Source of the DNA: Prevotella sp. UBA6994
GTDB lineage: Bacteria > Bacteroidota > Bacteroidia > Bacteroidales > Bacteroidaceae
Direction: 5' to 3'
Assembly: GCA_002449845.1 (NCBI GenBank)
Contig: DJXW01000016.1
Location: 186,001 to 250,000, forward strand
Length of the DNA stretch: 64,000 bases
Positions 24,457 through 32,208 of this stretch are shown here, in pieces. The position numbers and the translations under genes are program-made. How positions within the stretch are numbered: position 1 is the first letter of the stretch; each line of letters begins with the position of its first letter. The notes beneath the pieces are model-generated. The model worked only from the letters and a program-made list of their open reading frames with translations. It searched no databases and was not told the DNA's origin.

Positions 24457-26004
24457 CTAAAATTTATAACTTAATGTACACAATACTTGATGTTTGTTGA
24501 ACGAAACTTCTTTAGCATCGCAATGGTTGTCTTCAATACTTTTTGGTCCATCTACACCATTTTCATAATAATTCATGAATGGGTAGAAATCGCCTTTAGT
24601 AGTAGAATACTGATAAGCTACATCTAATGTCAGATGAGGAGTAGCATTCCATCCAATACCAGCAGTTATACGATTAGTAGCCTTCCAGTTGGTATAGCTG
24701 GTTTCCGTTTCGTAATACGTACCAGGAGATTTCACCGTTCCATCCTTACTTCCCATCTTGTCGCACAAAGGTGACACGTAATTATATCCAAGGCGTACGG
24801 CAATCGATGGATCTGGCTTAAATTCCGCACCCACTTTCACCGTAGAGACTCCCTTCAGTGTCTTTTCAGTGTGAGTGTTCATGTTATTATCTTTATGAGA
24901 ATACGAATAAGCTCTATCAATAAAAGAATAGTGATAATCATTCTCCTTTATGCGGTTAGTCATAGAGCTGTAATCAGCATACTCATACGTAGCTCCAAGT
25001 GCCAGGAAGTTGCCTATTGTATGTCCTGCACTCAAGCCAAACTTCCACGGTGTATAAATCTTATATTTATAACTCTCTTCTTTGTCGACAGAAATGCTTC
25101 CATCAGTGAGCTTAGTCACACTTGAAGATTCCAACTCATACCATGTAGGAGTATGGATATAGGCACCAATTCTAAACGGAGAATTTTCTACAGGACGCAC
25201 GATTGCTCCAAATTTGATGTCTGTTCCAGTACCAGAAACCCTTTTGTCATCAATCATGGTCAACCCTTTGATACCATCCTCATTCTCTTGGAATTTTTCA
25301 CCGTATTCGCTGTAATGCTTATAATGCACATCGTGAATGCCAAAGGTTACACCCAAGAACACACGATTCTTGATGTTGCCGCTGATGTTCAAGTCATATT
25401 CTCCGATATAGCCTTTTTGCGCACGATTATATTCATACGATGTGGCAGGAAAGTAAAAATACATATCTTCTGCTTGATTATACAGCAAATTCTCCATATA
25501 CAAGGCATCAACTGTCGTATAAGTAAGGTCTGTTCTATTGAGAAAAATCTCACGGCGGAACTTCTGATACGTCAACTTATTTTGCGAAGCATTTTCCAAA
25601 GGTGCCACAGCGCTGATAATCTGGTTGAAGTTGCGACTCTTACGATATGTAAAACCCAGGTTCAAGAATGAAGTCCTATCGTAATTAGGAGCAGAATAAA
25701 CAAATCCCACTTGGTCAAGACTGAAATTCGTCTTGTTGCCTGGCGAAAATTTCTTCACATCCTGCTGACTGAGCAAGCTAACGGTACCCGATACAGAACT
25801 GCTACGGAACAAGCCTATGCCTGCCGGGTTGGTACTCATGGTAGAAATGTCAGCTCCCAACGCTTCCATTGCGCCACCCATACCCACGTATCTGGCTGTA
25901 CCGTTCAAGTCGGACTCCACCAATCTCGTGTCTTCGTATGTTTCTTGTGCCATCACGGATGTACCCATCAACATTGCCATGGCAAATATCATATTTCTTT
26001 TCAT
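24457..26004 (-). CDS. OmpP1/FadL-type outer-membrane transport protein
   Basis: The product has a signal peptide (ending VMAQ) and then TARYVGMGGAMEALGADIST and MSTNPAGIGLFRSSSV, the conserved opening of the OmpP1/FadL/TodX family of outer-membrane beta-barrels that pass hydrophobic substrates. The C-terminus has the expected alternating strands and ends in LCTLSYKF, a terminal aromatic for BAM assembly. I place the start at 26004 (MKRNMIFAMA), with an AAGGTG site upstream, rather than ten codons earlier. It is monocistronic. Substrate unknown; the barrel assignment is strong. Confidence 0.87.
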   Translation of the reverse strand: MKRNMIFAMAMLMGTSVMAQETYEDTRLVESDLNGTARYVGMGGAMEALGADISTMSTNPAGIGLFRSSSVSGTVSLLSQQDVKKFSPGNKTNFSLDQVGFVYSAPNYDRTSFLNLGFTYRKSRNFNQIISAVAPLENASQNKLTYQKFRREIFLNRTDLTYTTVDALYMENLLYNQAEDMYFYFPATSYEYNRAQKGYIGEYDLNISGNIKNRVFLGVTFGIHDVHYKHYSEYGEKFQENEDGIKGLTMIDDKRVSGTGTDIKFGAIVRPVENSPFRIGAYIHTPTWYELESSSVTKLTDGSISVDKEESYKYKIYTPWKFGLSAGHTIGNFLALGATYEYADYSSMTNRIKENDYHYSFIDRAYSYSHKDNNMNTHTEKTLKGVSTVKVGAEFKPDPSIAVRLGYNYVSPLCDKMGSKDGTVKSPGTYYETETSYTNWKATNRITAGIGWNATPHLTLDVAYQYSTTKGDFYPFMNYYENGVDGPKSIEDNHCDAKEVSFNKHQVLCTLSYKF

Positions 26005-26057
26005 AATATACACCTTATTTATAATATTATACAATCATTTCAATTCAAGACACATCA

Positions 26058-27389
26058 TTATCTATGACCACCAAATGAGCCACCACCGGAACGGCCTCCG
26101 CCGCCTCCGCCGCCACCAAAGGAGCCACCGCCGCCGCCACCTGAGCGACCACCTCCTCCGTAGCTACCGCCGCCAGAGGAACCACCAGAATAGCTACTTC
26201 CACCTAATGAAGAGCTCGAAGAGCTATTACTAAATGAAGGAGTAGAATAACTTCTGGTATCGCCACTATAAGTAGTTGTAGAGCGAGAACCTCCAAACTT
26301 AGCACCACTGCTATTCGTGGTGTAGGTACGAGTGGTAGAAGAACCTCTGCCAGAGCCAGAACCGAAAACACCAGATGAACCACCGGTATTTCTGCTAAAT
26401 ACATTACGGTTGCTTGTAGAATGTACGCTACCTCCGATACCACCTGTAGCCGAACGGCTATGATTGTGCGTACCTATACCCGTATATCTGATGTCTCCTC
26501 TTCCACCACCAGCTCCTGTACCGGTTGGTCGTCCGCCATGGCCGCCATATCCACCGCCATAGTAAACACCTGTATAGTACCAAGGTCTATAATACCACCA
26601 AGGCGTGTACCAGGAAAAGAACGGATCATAATAGCCACCATAATAAAGACTCATATACCAAGGGTCAAACCAAGGATCAAAGTATCCATATCCAAAATAC
26701 CAAGGGTCGTAATAGCCATAATAGCCACGGTGGTAATTCCAAGCCCAATGCCTTCCATACCAAGCAGGCCAATAATAATCGCTAAATCCCCACCAATTGT
26801 AGCTTCTCCAAAGGTCGTAAGGAATGACATAATAGTAATCATCCCATCTGCTCAAGCGATTGGAATAGCGATAATCATCATCATTGTTAACATATTTGGA
26901 AACCATGAACAACGTGTCAACGTAGCTTGTGTCTGGATAGATTTCGTTGCCGGAGAAGATACGGATGATGTCGTTACCCAAGCTATCCGAACCAATCTTC
27001 TGATACGTACTTACCAATTTCTTGTGACGGTTGTACTCATCTACGTTACGGTTACTACCCACATAATAAGTGGGGGAATTATCATCCACGACCATCTTAG
27101 CCTTCTTCTTTTTTGAAGTTTTCTTTGGCACAAAATACATGTCATCTTCACCTGATTCAGGAAGTACGTCAATGACATCCCTTTCGTTAGTCTGATACTT
27201 CGCATAATGACGATTGTACTCGTCAATCTCACGATCAGTGAAATCAGAAAGTGAAGACTTAGTATCGCTCTGTGTTTCCACCTTGGCATTTTTCTTCGTC
27301 TTCTTTGAGCCGTTATACAAGTCGTCTTGCGCATTCACCGTGAACGTGGCTACGCAAAAAAGCGAGATTAGAAGAATTAATTTTTTCAT
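26058..27389 (-). CDS. Exported Tyr/Trp-rich protein with Gly/Ser-rich tail
   Basis: The start is set at 27389 (MKKLILLISLF), with AAAGGAG upstream and a -7 box at 27429; the extra 17 codons before it are unlikely to be translated. After a signal peptide (ending VNAQ) comes a Lys-rich charged region, two DEYNRH-containing copies of a short motif (about 60 and 125), then a Tyr/Trp/Asp/Gly-rich block (about 195-290) and a long Gly/Ser/Arg tail dominated by GGG and SSS runs. It resembles low-complexity exported proteins seen once or twice per Bacteroidetes genome; function unknown, perhaps envelope-associated or aggregating. Confidence 0.75.
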   Translation of the reverse strand: MKKLILLISLFCVATFTVNAQDDLYNGSKKTKKNAKVETQSDTKSSLSDFTDREIDEYNRHYAKYQTNERDVIDVLPESGEDDMYFVPKKTSKKKKAKMVVDDNSPTYYVGSNRNVDEYNRHKKLVSTYQKIGSDSLGNDIIRIFSGNEIYPDTSYVDTLFMVSKYVNNDDDYRYSNRLSRWDDYYYVIPYDLWRSYNWWGFSDYYWPAWYGRHWAWNYHRGYYGYYDPWYFGYGYFDPWFDPWYMSLYYGGYYDPFFSWYTPWWYYRPWYYTGVYYGGGYGGHGGRPTGTGAGGGRGDIRYTGIGTHNHSRSATGGIGGSVHSTSNRNVFSRNTGGSSGVFGSGSGRGSSTTRTYTTNSSGAKFGGSRSTTTYSGDTRSYSTPSFSNSSSSSSLGGSSYSGGSSGGGSYGGGGRSGGGGGGSFGGGGGGGGRSGGGSFGGHR

Positions 27390-27428
27390 ATTTATACTCC
27401 TTTCATCAAGTTTTATTATTTCATATTG

Positions 27429-27436
27429 CAAAAATA
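27429..27436 (-). promoter_or_regulatory. -7 box for the Tyr/Trp/Gly-rich protein gene
   Basis: TATTTTTG on the minus strand fits TAnnTTTG and supports the start at 27389 with an approximately 35-base leader. A second match, TAATTTTG (27452-27459), lies just upstream. Confidence 0.55.
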
Positions 27437-27501
27437 GCATGAATTATGCTGCAAAATTAAGGAAAAACCCTAAACGAAAGTAGGATTTTCCCTATTTTTT
27501 G

Positions 27502-27509
27502 TAATTTTG
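27502..27509 (+). promoter_or_regulatory. -7 box for prmA
   Basis: TAATTTTG fits TAnnTTTG and ends 20 bp before the ATG at 27530. Transcription would begin at about 27516, so the TTG at 27518 is an unlikely start. Confidence 0.6.
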
Positions 27510-27529
27510 CATAATAATTGGGAATAATT

Positions 27530-28390
27530 ATGAAATATCTTGTAGCCAATTTTACCATAAAGCCGACAGGCGACATGGATAAGCAGACCATTTGCGACTT
27601 GCTATGTGCCACTTTGGGAGAAGTGGGATTTGAGTCTTTTCAAGAAACCGACCAAGGAATTGATGCATATATTCAAGATGAGATATATGATAAGGAAGCG
27701 TTTCTCCAAGCATTGGAAGATTTTGGATTACCACAAGTAGAATTGACCTATCACGTCAATCAGGTGGAAGACAAGGATTGGAACGAGACTTGGGAAAATG
27801 AGGGTTTTGCTCCCATTCAAATCGGTAACCTTTGCGTGATATACGATGCGAAACACTCTATCCCCGACAATCTTCATCCCCAGATGAATATTGGCATAGA
27901 TGCAAAGTTGGCTTTTGGCACAGGCAATCACGAAACCACACGAATGGTCATCTCATTCTTATTTGAATTGGACTTGAAAGGCAAGCGAGTTCTTGATTGC
28001 GGGTGCGGTACGGGTATTCTCGGAATCGTGGCATCAAAGTTAGGAGCAAGAGATGTCGTTGGCTACGACATTGATGAATGGAGCGTGGAAAACACAAAAC
28101 ACAACGCAGAAATCAACCATGTTTCCAACATAGAGGTATTTCATGGAGATTCTCGCGTATTGTCTCACGTAAGTGGTGTCTTCGACGTGGTGGTTGCCAA
28201 TATCAATCGCAATATCCTACTGGCTGATATTCGACATTTCAAAGATGTGATGGCTCCCAACGCTGTTCTTATCCTAAGTGGATTTTATGAGGAAGACATT
28301 CCCGTATTGTTGGAGGAGGCAGAAAAATACGATTTACATTCAGTAAAGCAAATGACGGAAAACCACTGGGCTTGCTTGGTTTTGTCATAA
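27530..28390 (+). CDS. prmA: Ribosomal protein L11 methyltransferase
   Basis: The 286-residue protein trimethylates ribosomal protein L11 using S-adenosylmethionine. The N-terminal substrate-recognition domain (1-95) is followed by the Rossmann methyltransferase core: LAFGTGNHETTRM (about 126-138), SAM motif I LDCGCGTGILGIVASKLGA (about 155-173) and VVANINRNIL (about 223-232), the PrmA version of motif IV. The start is the ATG at 27530 (MKYLVANFTI). It is divergent from the exported-protein gene and convergent with the lysozyme gene. Confidence 0.95.
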   Translation: MKYLVANFTIKPTGDMDKQTICDLLCATLGEVGFESFQETDQGIDAYIQDEIYDKEAFLQALEDFGLPQVELTYHVNQVEDKDWNETWENEGFAPIQIGNLCVIYDAKHSIPDNLHPQMNIGIDAKLAFGTGNHETTRMVISFLFELDLKGKRVLDCGCGTGILGIVASKLGARDVVGYDIDEWSVENTKHNAEINHVSNIEVFHGDSRVLSHVSGVFDVVVANINRNILLADIRHFKDVMAPNAVLILSGFYEEDIPVLLEEAEKYDLHSVKQMTENHWACLVLS

Positions 28391-28405
28391 TCGTCTTGGA
28401 TTCTG

Positions 28406-28486
28406 CAAGCAATATGCTTGAGAAGGATAAACGATATGTTTGAGAGAGACAAACGATATGTTTGGATGGGATAAACATAAGGTTTA
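28406..28486 (+). repeat. Array of four 15-bp palindromes at exact 22-bp spacing
   Basis: Units start at 28406, 28428, 28450 and 28472: CAAGCAATATGCTTG, TAAACGATATGTTTG, CAAACGATATGTTTG and TAAACATAAGGTTTA. Spacers are 7 bp and purine-rich (AGAAGGA, AGAGAGA, GATGGGA). The array fills the whole gap between the convergent prmA and lysozyme genes. Confidence 0.85.
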
Positions 28487-28489
28487 TCT

Positions 28490-29356
28490 CTACCAAACAT
28501 CATCTTCGCTTCCGATGGTCAGCATCTTCAAGTCATAATAAGAGCCATTGTAGATGTCGAAATCTACATATCCTCTGATGCCGGGCAACCTTCCTGCATC
28601 CGTATGTTGCCAAAACTTCCATTCTCCCTTATATTCCACCTTATCTACATAATAGTGGGCTATCCAATAAGGATAGTCATCAAAGACGGGAGCACTGAGA
28701 TACTTCTCCTTAAATTTAAAATAGGTGTAGATAATAGGCTTGACATGGAATTTATCTTCCACGATGTGCAACCACGTCAATACGTCTCGCTGGAAATCTT
28801 CCAACTTCACGTCTTGTGGATAATGCTCTATATCCAGCACAGGAGGCAAGTCGCCCTTCTCTAATTTGGCATATTTCAAGAAGAAATAGGCTTGTTCTCT
28901 TGCTTTCGACTTATTACTCCAGAAATGGTAAGCCCCGCGGATAAATCCATGTTCACGTGCTTGGTAGAAATTCTCCTCGAATTTCTCGTCCACACGTGTA
29001 GAGCCTTCGGTAGATTTAATGATGACGAAACGCAATGGGCAGCCCTCGATGATAGAATGGCGCAACTTATTCCAGTCAATGTCGCCTTGATAATGAGAGA
29101 TGTCTATTCCGTGTATTTCATAACCCTGCGGATATTTCGCATCTCCATACAAAGCCCGCCATCTGAATCCGGTAGGTCCGACAAAAAAGAAATAAAATGC
29201 CCAGATATAAAGCACGACGACTCCTATCCCTCCTATCCACCAAGCCAAGCGAGTGTTTTTCTTGAAAAGAGTAGTTAGCGGATAATGAGAATGAGCCTTC
29301 CTACCGCTTTTTTTCGTAGGACTGGCTTTTGGATTTGTCGTTTTCTTCTTTACCAC
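28490..29356 (-). CDS. Membrane-anchored GH25 lysozyme-like hydrolase
   Basis: The 288-residue protein has a basic N-terminus (KKKTTNPKASPTKK), a signal-anchor segment (about 38-55, WWIGGIGVVVLYIWAFYF) and a GH25 domain: HGIDISHYQGDIDW (first catalytic-site Asp in DIS), FVIIKSTEGS, GAYHFWSNKSK, PPVLDIEHYP (the DxE pair), PIIYTYFKFKEKYL and FWQHTDAGRLPGI ... VDFDIYNG. GH25 muramidases cleave the MurNAc-GlcNAc bond of peptidoglycan. A second GH25 gene lies at 51434-52132. Likely a periplasmic cell-wall remodelling enzyme. Confidence 0.9.
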   Translation of the reverse strand: MVKKKTTNPKASPTKKSGRKAHSHYPLTTLFKKNTRLAWWIGGIGVVVLYIWAFYFFFVGPTGFRWRALYGDAKYPQGYEIHGIDISHYQGDIDWNKLRHSIIEGCPLRFVIIKSTEGSTRVDEKFEENFYQAREHGFIRGAYHFWSNKSKAREQAYFFLKYAKLEKGDLPPVLDIEHYPQDVKLEDFQRDVLTWLHIVEDKFHVKPIIYTYFKFKEKYLSAPVFDDYPYWIAHYYVDKVEYKGEWKFWQHTDAGRLPGIRGYVDFDIYNGSYYDLKMLTIGSEDDVW

Positions 29357-29430
29357 ACCTATTTATATTATATAGTATTACATCGTTCTATCACGTCAGA
29401 GAGCAAGTCTCTCTTGATAGTTATGGAAAA

Positions 29431-29484
29431 CCGTGAATTGTCATTGACCAACCACATGATAGTTTGTCAATAGACAATTCACGG
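29431..29484 (-). terminator. Hairpin terminator after pfp
   Basis: CCGTGAATTGTC (29431-29442) pairs with GACAATTCACGG (29473-29484); the stem is extended inward by TTGAC/GTCAA. On the minus strand it follows the pfp stop by about 34 bases and is followed by TTTTCC. Confidence 0.7.
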
Positions 29485-29517
29485 ATAATATCTTTCAAAT
29501 CATATAGATTGAATATA

Positions 29518-31164
29518 TCATTGCTTACCTTGTTCGAGCATCAAAGTACGAGTAGCACGGTCACACACTACAGATGGTCCCCAATACTGGATTGGACCAG
29601 GATAAACGAAGCATGTTCCCTCTTCCCATTCCTTACGGTGCTCAACAAACTTCTTGAATGGACGACCTTCCAAGTCAACCAATGCCTTACGAATCACAGG
29701 TTTCATCTTACCGTTTCTGCGCTCCATGTTCATCATCATGGTGATAGGCACACCACCTGCAATCCAGTTGTCTGTTCCGTCGGTAGTATTCTTCACGATA
29801 GCCATGTAGCCAGTCTTGCCGTTAGCAATGAGCTGTGAAGCACTGATACCCAGAGCATAGCAATAGTCTGCATCAAAGTTGGAAGGAGCAGCGCAACGTC
29901 CCTCATATCCGAAGAAGTGATGTTGAGTGTTGAATTTACCAACAAACTTACCTTCCTTAGTCCATTGTTCGAGCTTGGCAGCCACCATTTCAGAGAGCAA
30001 CTTCTCTGTCTCAATCAACGATACCTGAACGTTTCCGTGTGGGTCACGGTCAAGAGAGAGCTGGCGAGCCACGCCTTCAGGCAATGTAGCGAATGTTTCA
30101 GCATTCTCTTTGCTCAGATGAGCGAGGATATAGTCGTGTTGAGCTTTCTTGTCCAAGTCTTTGTAATCAGCTCCATGCTCTGCAAGCAAGTCGTTGAGTT
30201 CGTCAATCAGTCTGCCAATAGCAGGAATGAACTCTATCAAGCCTTCTGGAACCAAAACCACACCGAAGTTATCACCATTAGCGGCACGTTTAGCCACCAC
30301 GCTGGCAATATATTCAACGATGTCGTTGAGTGTTTGGTCTTTGGCTTCCACCTCTTCAGAAACGAGACAGATATTGGGTTGACAAGTCAGTGCACACTCC
30401 AGAGCGATATGACTGGCTGAACGGCCCATCAACTTGATGAAATGCCAATACTTACGAGCAGAGTTACAATCGCGCTCGATGTTTCCAATCAGCTCACCAT
30501 AAACTTTCGTAGCCGTGTCGAAACCAAACGATGTTTCGATTTGGTCGTTCTTCAAGTCACCGTCAATAGTCTTAGGACAACCGATAACCTGAACACCATA
30601 GTTCTTAGCTGCATAATACTCAGCCAATACACACGCGTTTGTGTTAGAATCGTCACCACCAATGATGACAATAGCCTGAATGTCGAGTTGACGAATGATT
30701 TCGAGACCTTTCTCAAACTGGTCAACATTCTCCAACTTTGTACGTCCTGAACCAATCATGTCAAATCCACCCGTGTTACGGTATTGGTCGATGATGTCAG
30801 CGGTAAGTTCCATGTAGTTATGATCTACCAAACCACCAGGACCCAAGATAAAACCATACAGACGGTTTTCAGGGTTGAGTCTCTTGATACCATCAAAGAT
30901 ACCACAAATCACGTTGTGACCTCCAGGAGCCTGACCACCACTGAGAATTACACCAACGTTCATCTTCTTGGTACTGCTTTCATTACCAGGAACAAACTCT
31001 ACGAGTGGCATTCCGTAAGTGTTTGGGAAGAGAGCCTTGATCTCTTCTTGGTCTCCAACGCTCTGTGTTGGCTCGCCTTCATTCACTTTCACTGCCCCCT
31101 GAAGTCCTTTTGGCAACTTTGGCTGGTAGGCAGCTCTTTCTTTCTGTAAAAGACTTAATTTCAT
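29518..31164 (-). CDS. pfp: Diphosphate-fructose-6-phosphate 1-phosphotransferase
   Basis: The 548-residue protein interconverts fructose-6-phosphate and fructose-1,6-bisphosphate using pyrophosphate. Motifs: GVILSGGQAPGGHNVICG (PPi-binding GG, about 73-90), IIGGDDSNTNACVLAEYY (GGDD replaces the GGDG of ATP enzymes, marking PPi use), GCPKTIDGDL (catalytic TIDGD) and KLMGRSASHIALECAL. The length fits the long PFP class typical of Bacteroidetes. It is monocistronic with a U-tailed hairpin after it and a TAAATTTG box (31219-31226) upstream on the minus strand. Confidence 0.95.
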   Translation of the reverse strand: MKLSLLQKERAAYQPKLPKGLQGAVKVNEGEPTQSVGDQEEIKALFPNTYGMPLVEFVPGNESSTKKMNVGVILSGGQAPGGHNVICGIFDGIKRLNPENRLYGFILGPGGLVDHNYMELTADIIDQYRNTGGFDMIGSGRTKLENVDQFEKGLEIIRQLDIQAIVIIGGDDSNTNACVLAEYYAAKNYGVQVIGCPKTIDGDLKNDQIETSFGFDTATKVYGELIGNIERDCNSARKYWHFIKLMGRSASHIALECALTCQPNICLVSEEVEAKDQTLNDIVEYIASVVAKRAANGDNFGVVLVPEGLIEFIPAIGRLIDELNDLLAEHGADYKDLDKKAQHDYILAHLSKENAETFATLPEGVARQLSLDRDPHGNVQVSLIETEKLLSEMVAAKLEQWTKEGKFVGKFNTQHHFFGYEGRCAAPSNFDADYCYALGISASQLIANGKTGYMAIVKNTTDGTDNWIAGGVPITMMMNMERRNGKMKPVIRKALVDLEGRPFKKFVEHRKEWEEGTCFVYPGPIQYWGPSVVCDRATRTLMLEQGKQ

Positions 31165-31218
31165 TTACCTTAAAATAATATTATTAATACTTCAGTTCTA
31201 TATGCTTAATAATCTTTG

Positions 31219-31226
31219 CAAATTTA
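31219..31226 (-). promoter_or_regulatory. -7 box for pfp
   Basis: TAAATTTG on the minus strand fits TAnnTTTG and lies 54 bp before the pfp start. Confidence 0.5.
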
Positions 31227-31320
31227 CTCTTTTTTTGCGAGATATGGAAGGAAATCAGAAAGAAATCACCATTTTAAAACTTTTTTGCCAAAAAAACATG
31301 GATAATCCAATTTTATTTGC

Positions 31321-31328
31321 TATCTTTG
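31321..31328 (+). promoter_or_regulatory. -7 box for the 31.3-37.3 kb operon
   Basis: TATCTTTG lies 21 bp before the ATG at 31350 and fits TAnnTTTG exactly. Confidence 0.65.
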
Positions 31329-31349
31329 GAGAATTAAAAACCAACAAGT

Positions 31350-31631
31350 ATGAATAACAAACGAGAATTAAAAAGTTACATGAACAATGTGTTCGATGCA
31401 CTCCTTTCGGAGTGCGTTGCAATGTCGTTGTATGGTGACAAGCCAAACAAGGAGAATTTTGAGGCTATGCTGACCACTTTGTTGGGTGCTCAAAAAAATT
31501 TCATCAGTCGTATCTCTCACCCAGAACCCGGAATGAAACAAAAGAAATACTTCAGTGTTCTCATTAAGGACTTTGAGGAATATGCTGACGAAGCCATTGA
31601 CCACATCATCAACCTTGAAAGTTATCACTAA
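31350..31631 (+). CDS. Conserved small helical protein
   Basis: The 93-residue protein is predicted all helical and has no signal peptide. Segments ELKSYMNNVFDALLSECVAM (about 6-25) and YFSVLIKDFEEYADEAIDHI (about 67-86) look amphipathic. I recognise no family. It is first in an operon: the acyltransferase gene starts 17 bp downstream. A good promoter 21 bp upstream supports expression. Confidence 0.65.
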   Translation: MNNKRELKSYMNNVFDALLSECVAMSLYGDKPNKENFEAMLTTLLGAQKNFISRISHPEPGMKQKKYFSVLIKDFEEYADEAIDHIINLESYH

Positions 31632-31648
31632 ATTTTTGATCTAAAAAA

Positions 31649-32206
31649 ATGGTAAAAGCTATTTGCAGGTGGATCTTGTATAAACAAATGGGATGGAAAA
31701 AGAATGTAACTGTTGACCATCCCGATAAATATATCATCTGTCTCGCGCCCCATACAAGCAATTGGGATTTTTTAATCGGACAATTGTATTCGAAAGCTGA
31801 GGGCTTGAAGAGCAACTTCTTAATGAAAAAAGAATGGTTTTTCTGGCCCTTGGGAAGTTTGTTTCGTGCAATGGGAGGCATTCCCGTCTGGCGAAGCAAA
31901 CATACGAGCATGACCGACAATTTAGCGAGTGAAGCGACAAAGGCAACATCTTTTCGCCTTTGCATTACCCCTGAGGGCACACGTTCATTGAATCCCGACT
32001 GGAAGAAGGGATTCTATTTCATAGCCCTCAAAGCAAATATCCCTATTTTGCTATATGGCGTTGACTACGAAAAAAAACTGATTCAATGTACCAAAAGCAT
32101 CATTCCGACTGGTGAGTTGGAGAAAGAGATGCAAGAAATCAAACTGTATTTTAAAGACTTCAAGGGAAAACATCCCGAGAAATTCACAATAGGGATAATA
32201 GATTAA
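31649..32206 (+). CDS. 1-acylglycerol-3-phosphate acyltransferase-like (LPLAT) enzyme
   Basis: The 185-residue protein has the LPLAT/PlsC hallmarks: the HxxxxD active site in APHTSNWDF (about 33-41), a substrate-binding region around RAMGGIPVWRSK (about 74-85) and the PEGTRS motif (about 110-115). It is shorter than typical PlsC (about 240) and lacks a clear membrane anchor. It likely transfers an acyl chain to a lysophospholipid or a related lipid in the inner membrane. It sits 2 bp before the amidase-like gene. Confidence 0.82.
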   Translation: MVKAICRWILYKQMGWKKNVTVDHPDKYIICLAPHTSNWDFLIGQLYSKAEGLKSNFLMKKEWFFWPLGSLFRAMGGIPVWRSKHTSMTDNLASEATKATSFRLCITPEGTRSLNPDWKKGFYFIALKANIPILLYGVDYEKKLIQCTKSIIPTGELEKEMQEIKLYFKDFKGKHPEKFTIGIID

Positions 32207-32208
32207 CT

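Noticed and set aside
26421..27116. 231-codon plus-strand open frame rich in Ile, Thr and Val
   Set aside because: It is the antisense shadow of the Tyr/Trp/Gly-rich gene, whose biased codons create long open frames on the other strand.
27518..27529. Upstream TTG start for prmA
   Set aside because: The -7 box at 27502-27509 puts the transcript start next to it, and the conserved N-terminus begins at the ATG at 27530.
28269..28503. Two overlapping minus-strand frames of about 72-75 codons
   Set aside because: They cover the 3' end of prmA and the palindrome array and have no protein-like features.
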